NCBI GenBank assembly: GCA_002328865.1
Contig: DCWO01000010.1
Span: forward strand, 1 to 5,411
From: Dehalococcoidia bacterium UBA2160
GTDB lineage: Bacteria > Chloroflexota > Dehalococcoidia > Lucifugimonadales > UBA1123
Reading direction: 5' to 3'
DNA length: 5,411 nt
The translations under genes were made by a program, and so were the position numbers. The notes under the pieces were generated by a model, which ran no database searches, was not told the DNA's origin, and worked only from the letters and a program-made list of their open reading frames with translations. Below are positions 1-5,098 of this stretch, piece by piece. How positions within the stretch are numbered: position 1 is the first letter of the stretch; every line of letters begins with the position of its first letter.

Positions 1-162
1 CACTTTAGAGACAGGACACTAGCCAGACAACAACTGGCAGCGGGCGCACAGGCGTCCAAGACGCGAGTCGTTACTGAGTGCCCGTGGCTGAATGTGCGTT
101 CGGTTGCCTGAGCATACATGCCAATGAAACGGGTTTTGTGGCGCCCTCGCTCTCGAATAGGC

Positions 163-185
163 GTGGTACACGTACGTCTACCCAC
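163..185. repeat. Imperfect palindrome centred on ACGTACGT
   Basis: The core ACGTACGT (170-177) is a perfect 8-base palindrome. It is flanked by a C/C mismatch and then by the matching arms GGTA (165-168) and TACC (179-182). With one bulged base the outer GT/AC also pairs. It looks like a dimeric regulator's operator or a small cruciform, but no gene with a visible promoter lies beside it, so its role is unknown and chance is possible. Confidence 0.3.
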
Positions 186-280
186 CCGTAAGCCAGAGCG
201 AAATGCCCAAGACAATCCTATGCCTGATGTCCTCGCAAAGCGAGAAGACGGGGGTGCAGGGGGCGAAGGCCACGCCGGGG

Positions 281-297
281 TTTGGGGTGTCCCCAAA
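281..297. repeat. Small hairpin downstream of the DUF4395 gene
   Basis: TTTGGGG, a 3-base loop TGT and CCCCAAA form a perfect 7-bp stem, about 67 bases past the DUF4395 stop codon. There is no T run after the stem on the minus strand (the next bases are CCCCGG), so it is not a standard intrinsic terminator. It could protect or pause the 3' end of the minus-strand transcript. I call only the inverted repeat and not a terminator. Confidence 0.4.
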
Positions 298-306
298 TAA
301 CCTTTC

Positions 307-321
307 GGGCGGGCGGGTGGG
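307..321 (+). other. G-quadruplex motif, four G3 runs with 1-base loops
   Basis: The plus strand reads GGGCGGGCGGGTGGG: four runs of three G separated by single bases. Single-base loops are the arrangement generally known to give the most stable parallel quadruplexes. It lies 42 bases past the DUF4395 stop codon. The G-rich strand is the template for that minus-strand gene, so a folded quadruplex would sit in front of RNA polymerase leaving the gene. The motif is seen directly; folding and any effect on transcript ending are inference. Confidence 0.6.
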
Positions 322-363
322 CCCAATCAACCCGGGCGAGGTGGCGCCCCACGCTGCGAAACG

Positions 364-885
364 CTACGCCGTCGCCAACTCGACGTCGACCCGGCAATCC
401 TCGCACATCGACTCGGGTATCAGACCCCAGCGCATCGCGTAGTTGAACACTAAGCAGCCGGCGCAGAAGCCGAGCACCGCCTCCAAAGCGGCGAACACCG
501 CCAAGACGCTCAGAACCATCCTCGATGCGGCCATGCCGTCCGTCACGAAGTACAAGGCCAGCGCGCTGACCGAGAAGATCAGGCCAACCGACTGTGCGAA
601 CCTCTTGGGCGGTCCGGGGACCAGCCTGCCCCGATCCCCCATCCAGGGGACAAAGACGCGAGTCGCCAGCAGTCCCATCGGGCTCAACGTCGGCCCGGTG
701 AGCACTCGCGCCAGGAATCCGTAAGCCAAAATCGGCATGAGCCACCACTGGCCCGTCGCAATCGTCAGTAGCGTGAGCGTAAGAACCATGGTCGCCACCA
801 GGCGCGCGGCGACCTCGTTGACGGGGTTCGGGAAGCTGAACACCGCTCTCAAGAGTGTTGGGGTTTGAGTGTTCGCGTCGATCAT
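364..885 (-). CDS. DUF4395 family membrane protein
   Basis: This is a 173-residue integral membrane protein that I recognise as DUF4395 from the N-terminal FPNPVNEVAARLV segment (18-30), the GFLAR-TGPTLSP stretch (56-69), GPPKRFAQ (91-98) and the helix carrying FCAGC (140-144). About four hydrophobic segments are visible, near residues 28-45, 47-62, 99-115 and 121-147. Two CxxC pairs stand out: C141/C144 inside the last helix, and C161/C164 (CEDC) in the polar tail. They suggest redox or metal chemistry on thiols. The biochemical function of the family is not established. From memory, actinobacterial members often sit beside thioredoxin or rhodanese-type sulfurtransferase genes. I chose the ATG at 885-883 because GGAG lies 5 bases upstream; in-frame GTG (906) and ATG (900) starts lack such a site, and 906 directly abuts the terminator's U tract. 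The gene sits behind a putative cysteine attenuator and stands alone on its strand within the window. Confidence 0.85.
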   Translation of the reverse strand: MIDANTQTPTLLRAVFSFPNPVNEVAARLVATMVLTLTLLTIATGQWWLMPILAYGFLARVLTGPTLSPMGLLATRVFVPWMGDRGRLVPGPPKRFAQSVGLIFSVSALALYFVTDGMAASRMVLSVLAVFAALEAVLGFCAGCLVFNYAMRWGLIPESMCEDCRVDVELATA

Positions 886-890
886 TCTGT

Positions 891-894
891 CTCC
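891..894 (-). promoter_or_regulatory. Ribosome binding site of the DUF4395 gene
   Basis: The minus strand reads GGAG, then five bases (ACAGA), then the ATG at 885-883. This decides the start in favour of 885 over the in-frame codons at 900 and 906. It lies only 12 bases after the U tract of the upstream terminator hairpin, so readthrough transcripts would present it in a short single-stranded stretch. Confidence 0.7.
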
Positions 895-906
895 AATCAT
901 TTCCAC

Positions 907-941
907 AAAAAAAGACCCTCGTCCATAATCAGACGAGGGTC
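907..941 (-). terminator. Intrinsic terminator (attenuator) in the DUF4395 leader
   Basis: On the minus strand GACCCTCGTC (941-932), an 8-base loop and GACGAGGGTC (923-914) form a perfect 10-bp stem, followed directly by seven T's (913-907). This is a textbook rho-independent terminator in the minus direction; the plus strand has no T run after the stem. It ends 21 bases before the DUF4395 ATG. The only thing upstream for it to terminate is a leader carrying a Cys-rich mini-ORF, so its position points to attenuation of the DUF4395 gene, not to the end of another gene. Confidence 0.88.
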
Positions 942-1037
942 GAAACTTTCAGCTAATACCTGACGGCGCAATGCCGAGAGCTGTGGGCTCCCTCTATTTC
1001 AGCACATACACACGCAGGAATGCAGATTCATCATTGC
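914..1037 (-). promoter_or_regulatory. Putative cysteine attenuator leader RNA
   Basis: The minus-strand leader contains, in order, the Cys-rich mini-ORF (1034-999), a 6-bp hairpin GGGAGC/GCTCTC with one G-U pair (992-987 with 981-976), and the terminator stem (941-914). The bases GAGGG (994-990), just after the mini-ORF stop, could instead pair with CCCTC (939-935) in the 5' arm of the terminator, which would break both hairpins. A ribosome stalled at the first Cys codons would leave GAGGG free, allowing readthrough. A ribosome reaching the stop codon would cover it and let the terminator form. The elements are seen. The switch is inferred by analogy with amino-acid attenuators, and the 5-bp antiterminator is short. 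Confidence 0.6.
999..1034 (-). CDS. Cys-rich leader peptide MMNLHSCVCMC
   Basis: This 11-codon ORF has Cys at codons 7, 9 and 11 (TGC, TGT, TGC), immediately before a TGA stop. It would act as a sensor of charged tRNA-Cys: ribosomes slow on these codons when cysteine is scarce. There is no Shine-Dalgarno site. A TATACT -10 box ends 9 bases before the ATG, which predicts a transcript start within a few bases of it, so translation may be leaderless. Short polycysteine ORFs translated from leaderless or near-leaderless starts are reported as cysteine-responsive attenuators in mycobacteria. An in-frame ATG at 1055-1053 would give 18 residues, and the second Met codon at 1031 is another option. 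It is followed by a terminator and a gene for a cysteine-rich protein, which supports a regulatory role. Direct evidence of translation is lacking. Confidence 0.62.
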   Translation of the reverse strand: MMNLHSCVCMC

Positions 1038-1043
1038 CGACGC

Positions 1044-1049
1044 AGTATA
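1044..1049 (-). promoter_or_regulatory. Possible -10 box for the minus-strand leader
   Basis: The minus strand reads TATACT at 1049-1044, five of six matches to TATAAT. The expected transcript start, about 7 bases downstream, falls near 1037, next to the mini-ORF ATG at 1034. The region 17 bases upstream (TGGCGG) is a poor -35 element, so either an activator or another promoter may be used. Confidence 0.4.
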
Positions 1050-1064
1050 CAGCATACGCGGGGA

Positions 1065-1083
1065 GTCCGCCACTTTCGCGGAC
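1065..1083. repeat. Inverted repeat GTCCGC-N7-GCGGAC
   Basis: A perfect 6-base inverted repeat with a 7-base spacer lies between the two divergent promoters. It overlaps the position where a -35 box for the minus-strand leader would be (about 1067-1072), so it could be an operator for a regulator of that promoter. No other copy was noticed in the window, and a chance occurrence in GC-rich DNA is possible. Confidence 0.3.
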
Positions 1084-1140
1084 GACGGATGGCCGAGCGC
1101 CCCGCGAACAGCTCGCCGACGCACCCACCCGAAGCTAAGT

Positions 1141-1169
1141 TTGACCGTCTTCAGGCGCGTTGTTACACT
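1141..1169 (+). promoter_or_regulatory. Promoter of the SRAP-desulfurase-hydrolase operon
   Basis: TTGACC (1141-1146, five of six matches to TTGACA) is followed after exactly 17 bases by TACACT (1164-1169, four of six to TATAAT). Transcription would start near 1176, giving a leader of about 42 bases before the SRAP start codon. No LexA-type operator of the GAAC-N4-GTTC or GTTC-N7-GTTC kind was found around it. Confidence 0.55.
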
Positions 1170-1205
1170 CGGCCTTGCCGGATACTTTGCGAAGCGACGA
1201 AGAGC

Positions 1206-1210
1206 GGAGG
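1206..1210 (+). promoter_or_regulatory. Ribosome binding site of the SRAP gene
   Basis: GGAGG lies 7 bases before the ATG at 1218, an optimal Shine-Dalgarno arrangement. It fixes the start that places the catalytic cysteine at residue 2. Confidence 0.8.
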
Positions 1211-1217
1211 ACCGGAT

Positions 1218-1895
1218 ATGTGCGGAAGATTCACGCTGACCTCTCACGATGACGCTCTGGCAGACGCGTTCTCGTTCACGCAGGCCGATTTGGGCTGGGT
1301 GCCGAGTTACAACATCGCGCCCACCCAACAGGTCTTCGTCGTGACCAACGACGGCGCCGAGAACCGTGCTCGCCAGATGCGTTGGGGACTCGTGCCGTCC
1401 TGGGCCAAGGACCCGTCCGTCGGCAATCGCATGATAAACGCCCGCGCCGAGACAGCCGCCGAAAAACCCAGCTTTCGCACAGCGTTCAAGCGGCGGCGGT
1501 GCCTTGTCCTCGCCGACAGCTTCTACGAGTGGACAAAGACCGGCGGCAAGAAGAAGCCGATGCGCATCATGGTCGGAGACGGCGAGCTGTTCGCGTTCGC
1601 GGGCCTGTGGGAGTACTGGCGTCCCTCGGACGACGAAGGCATCCTGTCTTGCGCGATCATCACGACCGCGGCCAACACTTTCATGGAGTCGATCCACGAC
1701 CGCATGCCAGTGATCCTGCCCCGTGAATCGACCGCGGCTTGGCTCGATCCGAGCGTAGACGACGCCGCAACGCTCTCCGAACTGCTGCTGCCGTACGACT
1801 CCGACGCGATGACCGCCCACGAGGTCTCGACATTCGTAAACTCGCCCCGCAACAACACCCCCGAGTGCATCGCCCCTGTCGCGACGCTCCTGTGA
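1218..1895 (+). CDS. SRAP domain protein (YedK/HMCES family)
   Basis: This is a 225-residue SRAP (SOS response-associated peptidase) protein, the family of E. coli YedK and human HMCES. These enzymes form a covalent thiazolidine link between Cys2 and abasic sites in single-stranded DNA, shielding them during replication. All key residues are visible: Cys2 in MCGRFTL, Asn74 in INARAET, Glu104 in SFYEW and His160 in IHDRMP. The N-S-P-R motif near the C terminus (208-211) is also present. The start is certain because Cys2 must follow the initiator Met, which is removed in the family; the GGAGG site agrees. An upstream in-frame extension to 1020 is ignored because it would bury the cysteine. Length is normal for the family, the protein is cytoplasmic, and there is no signal peptide. 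It is the first gene of a probable three-gene operon; the desulfurase begins 14 bases after its stop. SRAP genes are often near DNA repair genes elsewhere, but no such neighbour is seen here. Confidence 0.95.
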   Translation: MCGRFTLTSHDDALADAFSFTQADLGWVPSYNIAPTQQVFVVTNDGAENRARQMRWGLVPSWAKDPSVGNRMINARAETAAEKPSFRTAFKRRRCLVLADSFYEWTKTGGKKKPMRIMVGDGELFAFAGLWEYWRPSDDEGILSCAIITTAANTFMESIHDRMPVILPRESTAAWLDPSVDDAATLSELLLPYDSDAMTAHEVSTFVNSPRNNTPECIAPVATLL

Positions 1896-1909
1896 CGAGA
1901 GACCAACAC

Positions 1910-3046
1910 ATGCCCGACATATACCTCGACTACAACGCCACCACGCCCATCGATCCTCGCGTGGCCGACGCAATGATGCCGTACATCCGAACCAGCTTCG
2001 GCAATCCGTCCAGCGGGCACTCTTTCGGCATCGAGGCCCACGCCGGTGTCGACCGAGCTCGGCGACAAGTCGCGCGGACGCTGGGTTGCGAGCCCGACGA
2101 GGTGGTGTTCACCAGCGGAGGCACCGAGGCCAACAACCACGCGATCAAAGGCGTCGCGGCCAGCCACGGGCATGACGGGCGACACATCATTACGTCGGCG
2201 ATCGAGCACCCAGCCGTCGAGGAGGTCTGCGGCTACCTCGAAGGGCAAGGCTTCACGGTGACCTACCTCCCGGTGGACCGCGACGGCCTCGTTCATCCCG
2301 AGCAGGTGGAAGAGGCGATTACGCCCGAGACCATCCTGGTCACGATTATGCACGCCAACAACGAGGTCGGCACGATCCAGCCCATCCGCGAGATCGCCGA
2401 GGTCGCACACCGGCACGGCGCGCTGATGCACTCCGACTGCGCCCAGTCGGTCGGCAAGATACCGGTGAAAGTGGACGACCTGGGCATCGACCTGCTGTCC
2501 ATCGCCGGGCACAAGCTGTATGCTCCCAAAGGCGTGGGCGCGCTCTACATTCGCGTTGGCGTGACGGTCGAGAAGCTGATGCACGGCGCCGACCACGAGT
2601 CGGGCCGAAGGGCGTGCACGGAGAACGTCGTCCTGGTGTCCGGCCTGGGCATGGCGTGCGAGCTGATCGAGGAGAACCTGCCTGCGTACACCCAGCACAT
2701 GCGCGAGGTGCGGGACCGGCTTGAGGCTGGAGTGAAGCGCGCGTTCCCGGCGGCCACGTTCAACGGTCACCGTGACGAGCGCCTCCCGAACACGTCGAGC
2801 GTGAGTTTCAAGGGACTGGAGGCCAACGCAATACTGGCCGACCTGCACGGCGTCGCCGCGTCGGCCGGGGCCGCGTGCCACAGCGACCGGATCGACGTAT
2901 CGCCCGTGCTTCGTGCGATGAACGTGCCTATCGAGCAGGCCATGGGCACGATTCGGCTCTCGGTCGGCAGATACACGACTACGGATGAGATCGACTCCGC
3001 CGTCGAGCAGATCGGCAATGTGGTCGGCGCGCTCGCCGGAGTTTGA
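1910..3046 (+). CDS. Cysteine desulfurase / selenocysteine lyase-like
   Basis: This is a 378-residue PLP-dependent class V aminotransferase-fold enzyme of the NifS/IscS group. It would release sulfur from cysteine (or selenium from selenocysteine) as an enzyme-bound persulfide, giving alanine. Visible features are the N-terminal YLDYNATTP (5-13), GGTEANN (70-76), H100 (in EHPAV), D176 and Q179 in HSDCAQSVGK, the PLP lysine K202 in AGHKLYAPKG, and the catalytic loop cysteine C323 in GAACHSD. The GAACHSD loop, together with RLPNT, AY-HMR-VRD and RLSVGR-TT, resembles mammalian selenocysteine lyase more than E. coli IscS, so the substrate is open. At the usual RxGTEN motif it reads RRACTEN (C236 for Gly), an unusual change. 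The start at 1910 opens with the conserved N-terminus. The Shine-Dalgarno is weak (GAGAG, 8 bases upstream), so translation may partly couple to the SRAP gene. No IscU or SufE partner is present in the window. Confidence 0.93.
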   Translation: MPDIYLDYNATTPIDPRVADAMMPYIRTSFGNPSSGHSFGIEAHAGVDRARRQVARTLGCEPDEVVFTSGGTEANNHAIKGVAASHGHDGRHIITSAIEHPAVEEVCGYLEGQGFTVTYLPVDRDGLVHPEQVEEAITPETILVTIMHANNEVGTIQPIREIAEVAHRHGALMHSDCAQSVGKIPVKVDDLGIDLLSIAGHKLYAPKGVGALYIRVGVTVEKLMHGADHESGRRACTENVVLVSGLGMACELIEENLPAYTQHMREVRDRLEAGVKRAFPAATFNGHRDERLPNTSSVSFKGLEANAILADLHGVAASAGAACHSDRIDVSPVLRAMNVPIEQAMGTIRLSVGRYTTTDEIDSAVEQIGNVVGALAGV

Positions 3047-3065
3047 TCGAGAAAGGCGGCCCCAG

Positions 3066-4901
3066 ATGCAGAAGTCTCAGCCCGAGTACGAAGTAGTCCG
3101 CGAATCCGATGTGATGGTCCCGATGCGGGACGGCGTCCGCCTGGCGACGGACGTCTACCTGCCGGCACGATCCGGAACGCCGCTGTCCGAGCGTCTGCCC
3201 GCCGTGATGCAGCGAACCCCGTACGACAAGAGCGCCCAGGCGCTGCGAGACGACGCCGCGCGATACTTCTGCAGCCGAGGATACGCGGTGGTCTTTCAAG
3301 ACACCCGAGGTCGGTTCAACTCCGAGGGCAGATTCGTCAAGTATCTAACCGATCCGGAGGATGGCTTCGACACGTGCGAGTGGGTTGGCCGGCAGGAGTG
3401 GTCCAACGGCAAAATCGGCACGTTTGGCATCTCCTACGGCGCTCACACCCAGGCGGCGATGGCGGCCCTCGACCCGCCAAATCTCGCCTGCATGTTCCTC
3501 GACTCCGGTGGATTCACCAACGCACACGACAACTCGTGTCGCAACGGCGGTGCCTTCGAGTTGCGTCAAATCGTCTGGGCGTTCAACAACGCCAAGGCCA
3601 GCCCCGAGGCGACTGCGGACCCGAAGATACGAGCAGCCCTGGAAGCCGAAGACCTCGGAGCGTGGTTCCAGCGAATGCCCTGGCGACGCGGGCACTCGCC
3701 TCTCAGCGCTGTCCCTGAGTACGAAGACTACATCTTCCAAATGTGGACCCACGGCGACTTCGACGAGTACTGGCAGCAACCCGGCATCTGCAACGAAATG
3801 TACTTCGAGCAGTATTCGTCCGTCCCGCAGATGCACTTCGGGAGCTGGTACGACCCGTACACGAAGACCACGACGAAGAACTTCACGGGACTCTCGCCGA
3901 TCAAGCAGGGTCCGGTGCGAATGGTGCTCGGTCCATGGACCCACGGCGCTCACGATGCTGCTTTCGCCGGCGACGTGGATTTCGGCGCCGAATCAACCGT
4001 GTCCGGGAGCCTGGCCGACGACTATAACGACCTGCGGTTGCGCTGGTTCGACCACTGGCTCAAAGGCATCGACAACGGCGTCGAGGAAGAGCCGCCCGTG
4101 ACCCTATTCGCGATGGGCTGCGGCGACGGACACAAGACCGAGGACGGCAGAATCGCCCACGGCGGCCGCTGGCGCCAGGCGACGGAATGGCCCCCGCCCG
4201 AAGCGACGCCAACACCGTTCTTCTTCCATCCCGACGGCTCACTGTCGAACGAACGACCGCCGTCCGACGCGCCACCCAGCGTCTACCAGTTCGACCCCAA
4301 CGACCCCGTGCCGACGGTCGGCGGCAACATCTCGTCCGGCGGCGAGCTCATCATCGGCGGAGCGTTCGACCAGCGGGCCGGCCCTCGCTTCTTCGGCAGC
4401 GAGGCGCCTTACCTGCCCCTCGCGTCCCGCCACGACGTCCTCGTCTTCCAAACGCCGCCCCTCGACGAGGCAATCGAGGTCACCGGACCGATCGTCGTGC
4501 GCCTGTGGATATCGTCATCGGCGGTCGACACCGACTTCACAGCAAAGCTCATCGACGTTCATCCGCCCTCCGACGACTTCCCCAACGGCTTCGACATGAA
4601 CCTCTGCGACGGCATCATCCGAGCCCGATACCGCGACACATTCGACAAACAAGACCTGATGACCCCCGACGAGGTGTACGAGCTGACCGTCGAACTCTAC
4701 CCGACGAGCAACATCTTCACCGCGGGCCACCGCATCCGAGTCGACATCTCCAGCAGCAACTTCCCGCGCCTGGACGTCAACCCCAACACCGGCGAGCCCC
4801 TCGGCCAAAACCGCCGCACCGTCATCGCAGAAAACACCGTCTACCACGACGCCGCGCGCCCTTCACACGTCGTGCTGCCCGTGATGCCGCAGGCCGGCTG
4901 A
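3066..4901 (+). CDS. CocE/NonD family serine hydrolase
   Basis: This is a 611-residue alpha/beta hydrolase of the X-Pro dipeptidyl-peptidase S15 / CocE family, which cleaves esters or acyl-peptide bonds; the true substrate cannot be read from sequence. The N-terminal MVPMRDGVRLATDVYLP (17-33) is the family signature. The catalytic triad is visible: S123 in GISYG, D263 in GSWYDPY and H293 in GPWTHGAHD. RTPYDK (50-55) supplies the oxyanion-hole tyrosine Y53. A cap region lies between about 150 and 250, and the C-terminal part (about 385-600) is the jelly-roll domain, with VTGPIVVRLWISSSAVDTDF (472-491) and GHRIRVDISSSNFPR (554-568). Length is typical. No signal peptide is seen, so it is probably cytoplasmic. 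The start at 3066 has an AAAGG site 9 bases upstream; a longer in-frame version from 2985 would overlap the desulfurase and lies before the family signature. It begins 19 bases after the desulfurase stop and is probably the last gene of the operon. No intrinsic terminator is evident after it. Confidence 0.94.
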   Translation: MQKSQPEYEVVRESDVMVPMRDGVRLATDVYLPARSGTPLSERLPAVMQRTPYDKSAQALRDDAARYFCSRGYAVVFQDTRGRFNSEGRFVKYLTDPEDGFDTCEWVGRQEWSNGKIGTFGISYGAHTQAAMAALDPPNLACMFLDSGGFTNAHDNSCRNGGAFELRQIVWAFNNAKASPEATADPKIRAALEAEDLGAWFQRMPWRRGHSPLSAVPEYEDYIFQMWTHGDFDEYWQQPGICNEMYFEQYSSVPQMHFGSWYDPYTKTTTKNFTGLSPIKQGPVRMVLGPWTHGAHDAAFAGDVDFGAESTVSGSLADDYNDLRLRWFDHWLKGIDNGVEEEPPVTLFAMGCGDGHKTEDGRIAHGGRWRQATEWPPPEATPTPFFFHPDGSLSNERPPSDAPPSVYQFDPNDPVPTVGGNISSGGELIIGGAFDQRAGPRFFGSEAPYLPLASRHDVLVFQTPPLDEAIEVTGPIVVRLWISSSAVDTDFTAKLIDVHPPSDDFPNGFDMNLCDGIIRARYRDTFDKQDLMTPDEVYELTVELYPTSNIFTAGHRIRVDISSSNFPRLDVNPNTGEPLGQNRRTVIAENTVYHDAARPSHVVLPVMPQAG

Positions 4902-4946
4902 CACCCGGAACTGTGCGCCAATGACGAAACCTTGTGCTCTGCTCCG

Positions 4947-4956
4947 CCTCGCGAGG
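4947..4956. repeat. 10-base perfect palindrome CCTCGCGAGG
   Basis: This perfect self-complementary decamer lies 45 bases after the hydrolase stop. It lacks a loop and a T run, so it is not a terminator. It could be a protein site, or chance in GC-rich DNA. Confidence 0.25.
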
Positions 4957-4976
4957 ACCAACCCTGCCCATGCATG

Positions 4977-4998
4977 AACGACCTTCGCGCGTGTCGTT
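4977..4998. repeat. Inverted repeat AACGAC-N10-GTCGTT
   Basis: A perfect 6-base inverted repeat with a 10-base spacer lies 29 bases upstream of the -35 box of the next promoter. It is followed by AAAA and not a T run, so it is not a plus-strand terminator. Its place just upstream of a strong promoter would suit an operator or activator site. I cannot name a regulator. Confidence 0.3.
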
Positions 4999-5027
4999 AA
5001 AAGCCATCTGCCGCACATTCCCGCAAC

Positions 5028-5055
5028 TTGACACCCGTTCCCTATTGTCTACAAT
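5028..5055 (+). promoter_or_regulatory. Strong sigma70-type promoter
   Basis: TTGACA (5028-5033, perfect -35) is followed after 16 bases by TACAAT (5050-5055, five of six matches to the -10 consensus). Transcription should start near 5062, giving a leader of about 37 bases to the ATG at 5099. It is the best promoter match in the window and marks a new transcription unit after the hydrolase operon. Confidence 0.75.
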
Positions 5056-5087
5056 GACATACGCACGCTGGACATCCGTCCATCATT

Positions 5088-5092
5088 AGGAA
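5088..5092 (+). promoter_or_regulatory. Ribosome binding site of the right-edge gene
   Basis: AGGAA lies 6 bases before the ATG at 5099, good Shine-Dalgarno spacing. It supports that start for the truncated gene. Confidence 0.65.
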
Positions 5093-5098
5093 CCCACG

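Larger units (their letters stand above)
1..363. other. Left intergenic region with no convincing gene
   Basis: I found no gene I can defend here. A plus-strand frame is open from base 1 to a TGA at 109-111 (36 codons) and could be the tail of an upstream gene, but its translation matches no family I recognise. A plus-strand ORF at 118-300 has no Shine-Dalgarno site and a composition typical of chance GC-rich frames. The part from about 250 to 321 is strikingly G-rich on the plus strand, with G runs of 5, 5, 4 and 4 bases before the G-quadruplex motif. It is the 3' flank of the minus-strand DUF4395 gene, so it may hold that gene's transcript end. No tRNA or rRNA signature was seen. Confidence 0.5.

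Noticed and set aside
1..111. Possible C-terminal end of a plus-strand gene entering from the left
   Set aside because: The frame is open for only 36 codons, which is easily chance, and the residues match nothing I recognise.
118..442. Small plus-strand ORFs at 118-300 and 203-442
   Set aside because: There is no Shine-Dalgarno site, no recognisable domain, and the second runs into the 3' end of the DUF4395 gene on the opposite strand.
886..906. DUF4395 start at GTG 906 or ATG 900
   Set aside because: Neither has a ribosome site, the GTG directly abuts the terminator U tract, and the ATG at 885 has GGAG at ideal spacing.
1085..1217. LexA operator controlling the SRAP gene
   Set aside because: Only a lone GAAC (1106-1109) is seen, without a correctly spaced GTTC partner, so SOS control is not supported despite the family's name.
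999..1973. Long minus-strand ORF (324 codons) across the SRAP gene
   Set aside because: It is antisense to an SRAP gene with all catalytic residues, is Arg/Gly/Val-rich, and matches no family. Only its last 11 codons, beyond the SRAP gene, are credible, as a leader peptide.
1523..2881. Minus-strand ORF of 452 codons across the SRAP and desulfurase genes
   Set aside because: It is a shadow frame caused by high GC third positions in real genes on the plus strand. Its composition is unlike a folded protein and it has no ribosome site.
4187..4924. Plus-strand ORF of 245 codons inside the hydrolase gene
   Set aside because: It is an Arg/Pro-rich out-of-frame shadow of the jelly-roll part of the CocE-type hydrolase.
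4947..4998. Intrinsic terminator after the hydrolase operon
   Set aside because: Both small palindromes lack a T run on the plus strand. Termination may be rho-dependent, or transcription may read on.
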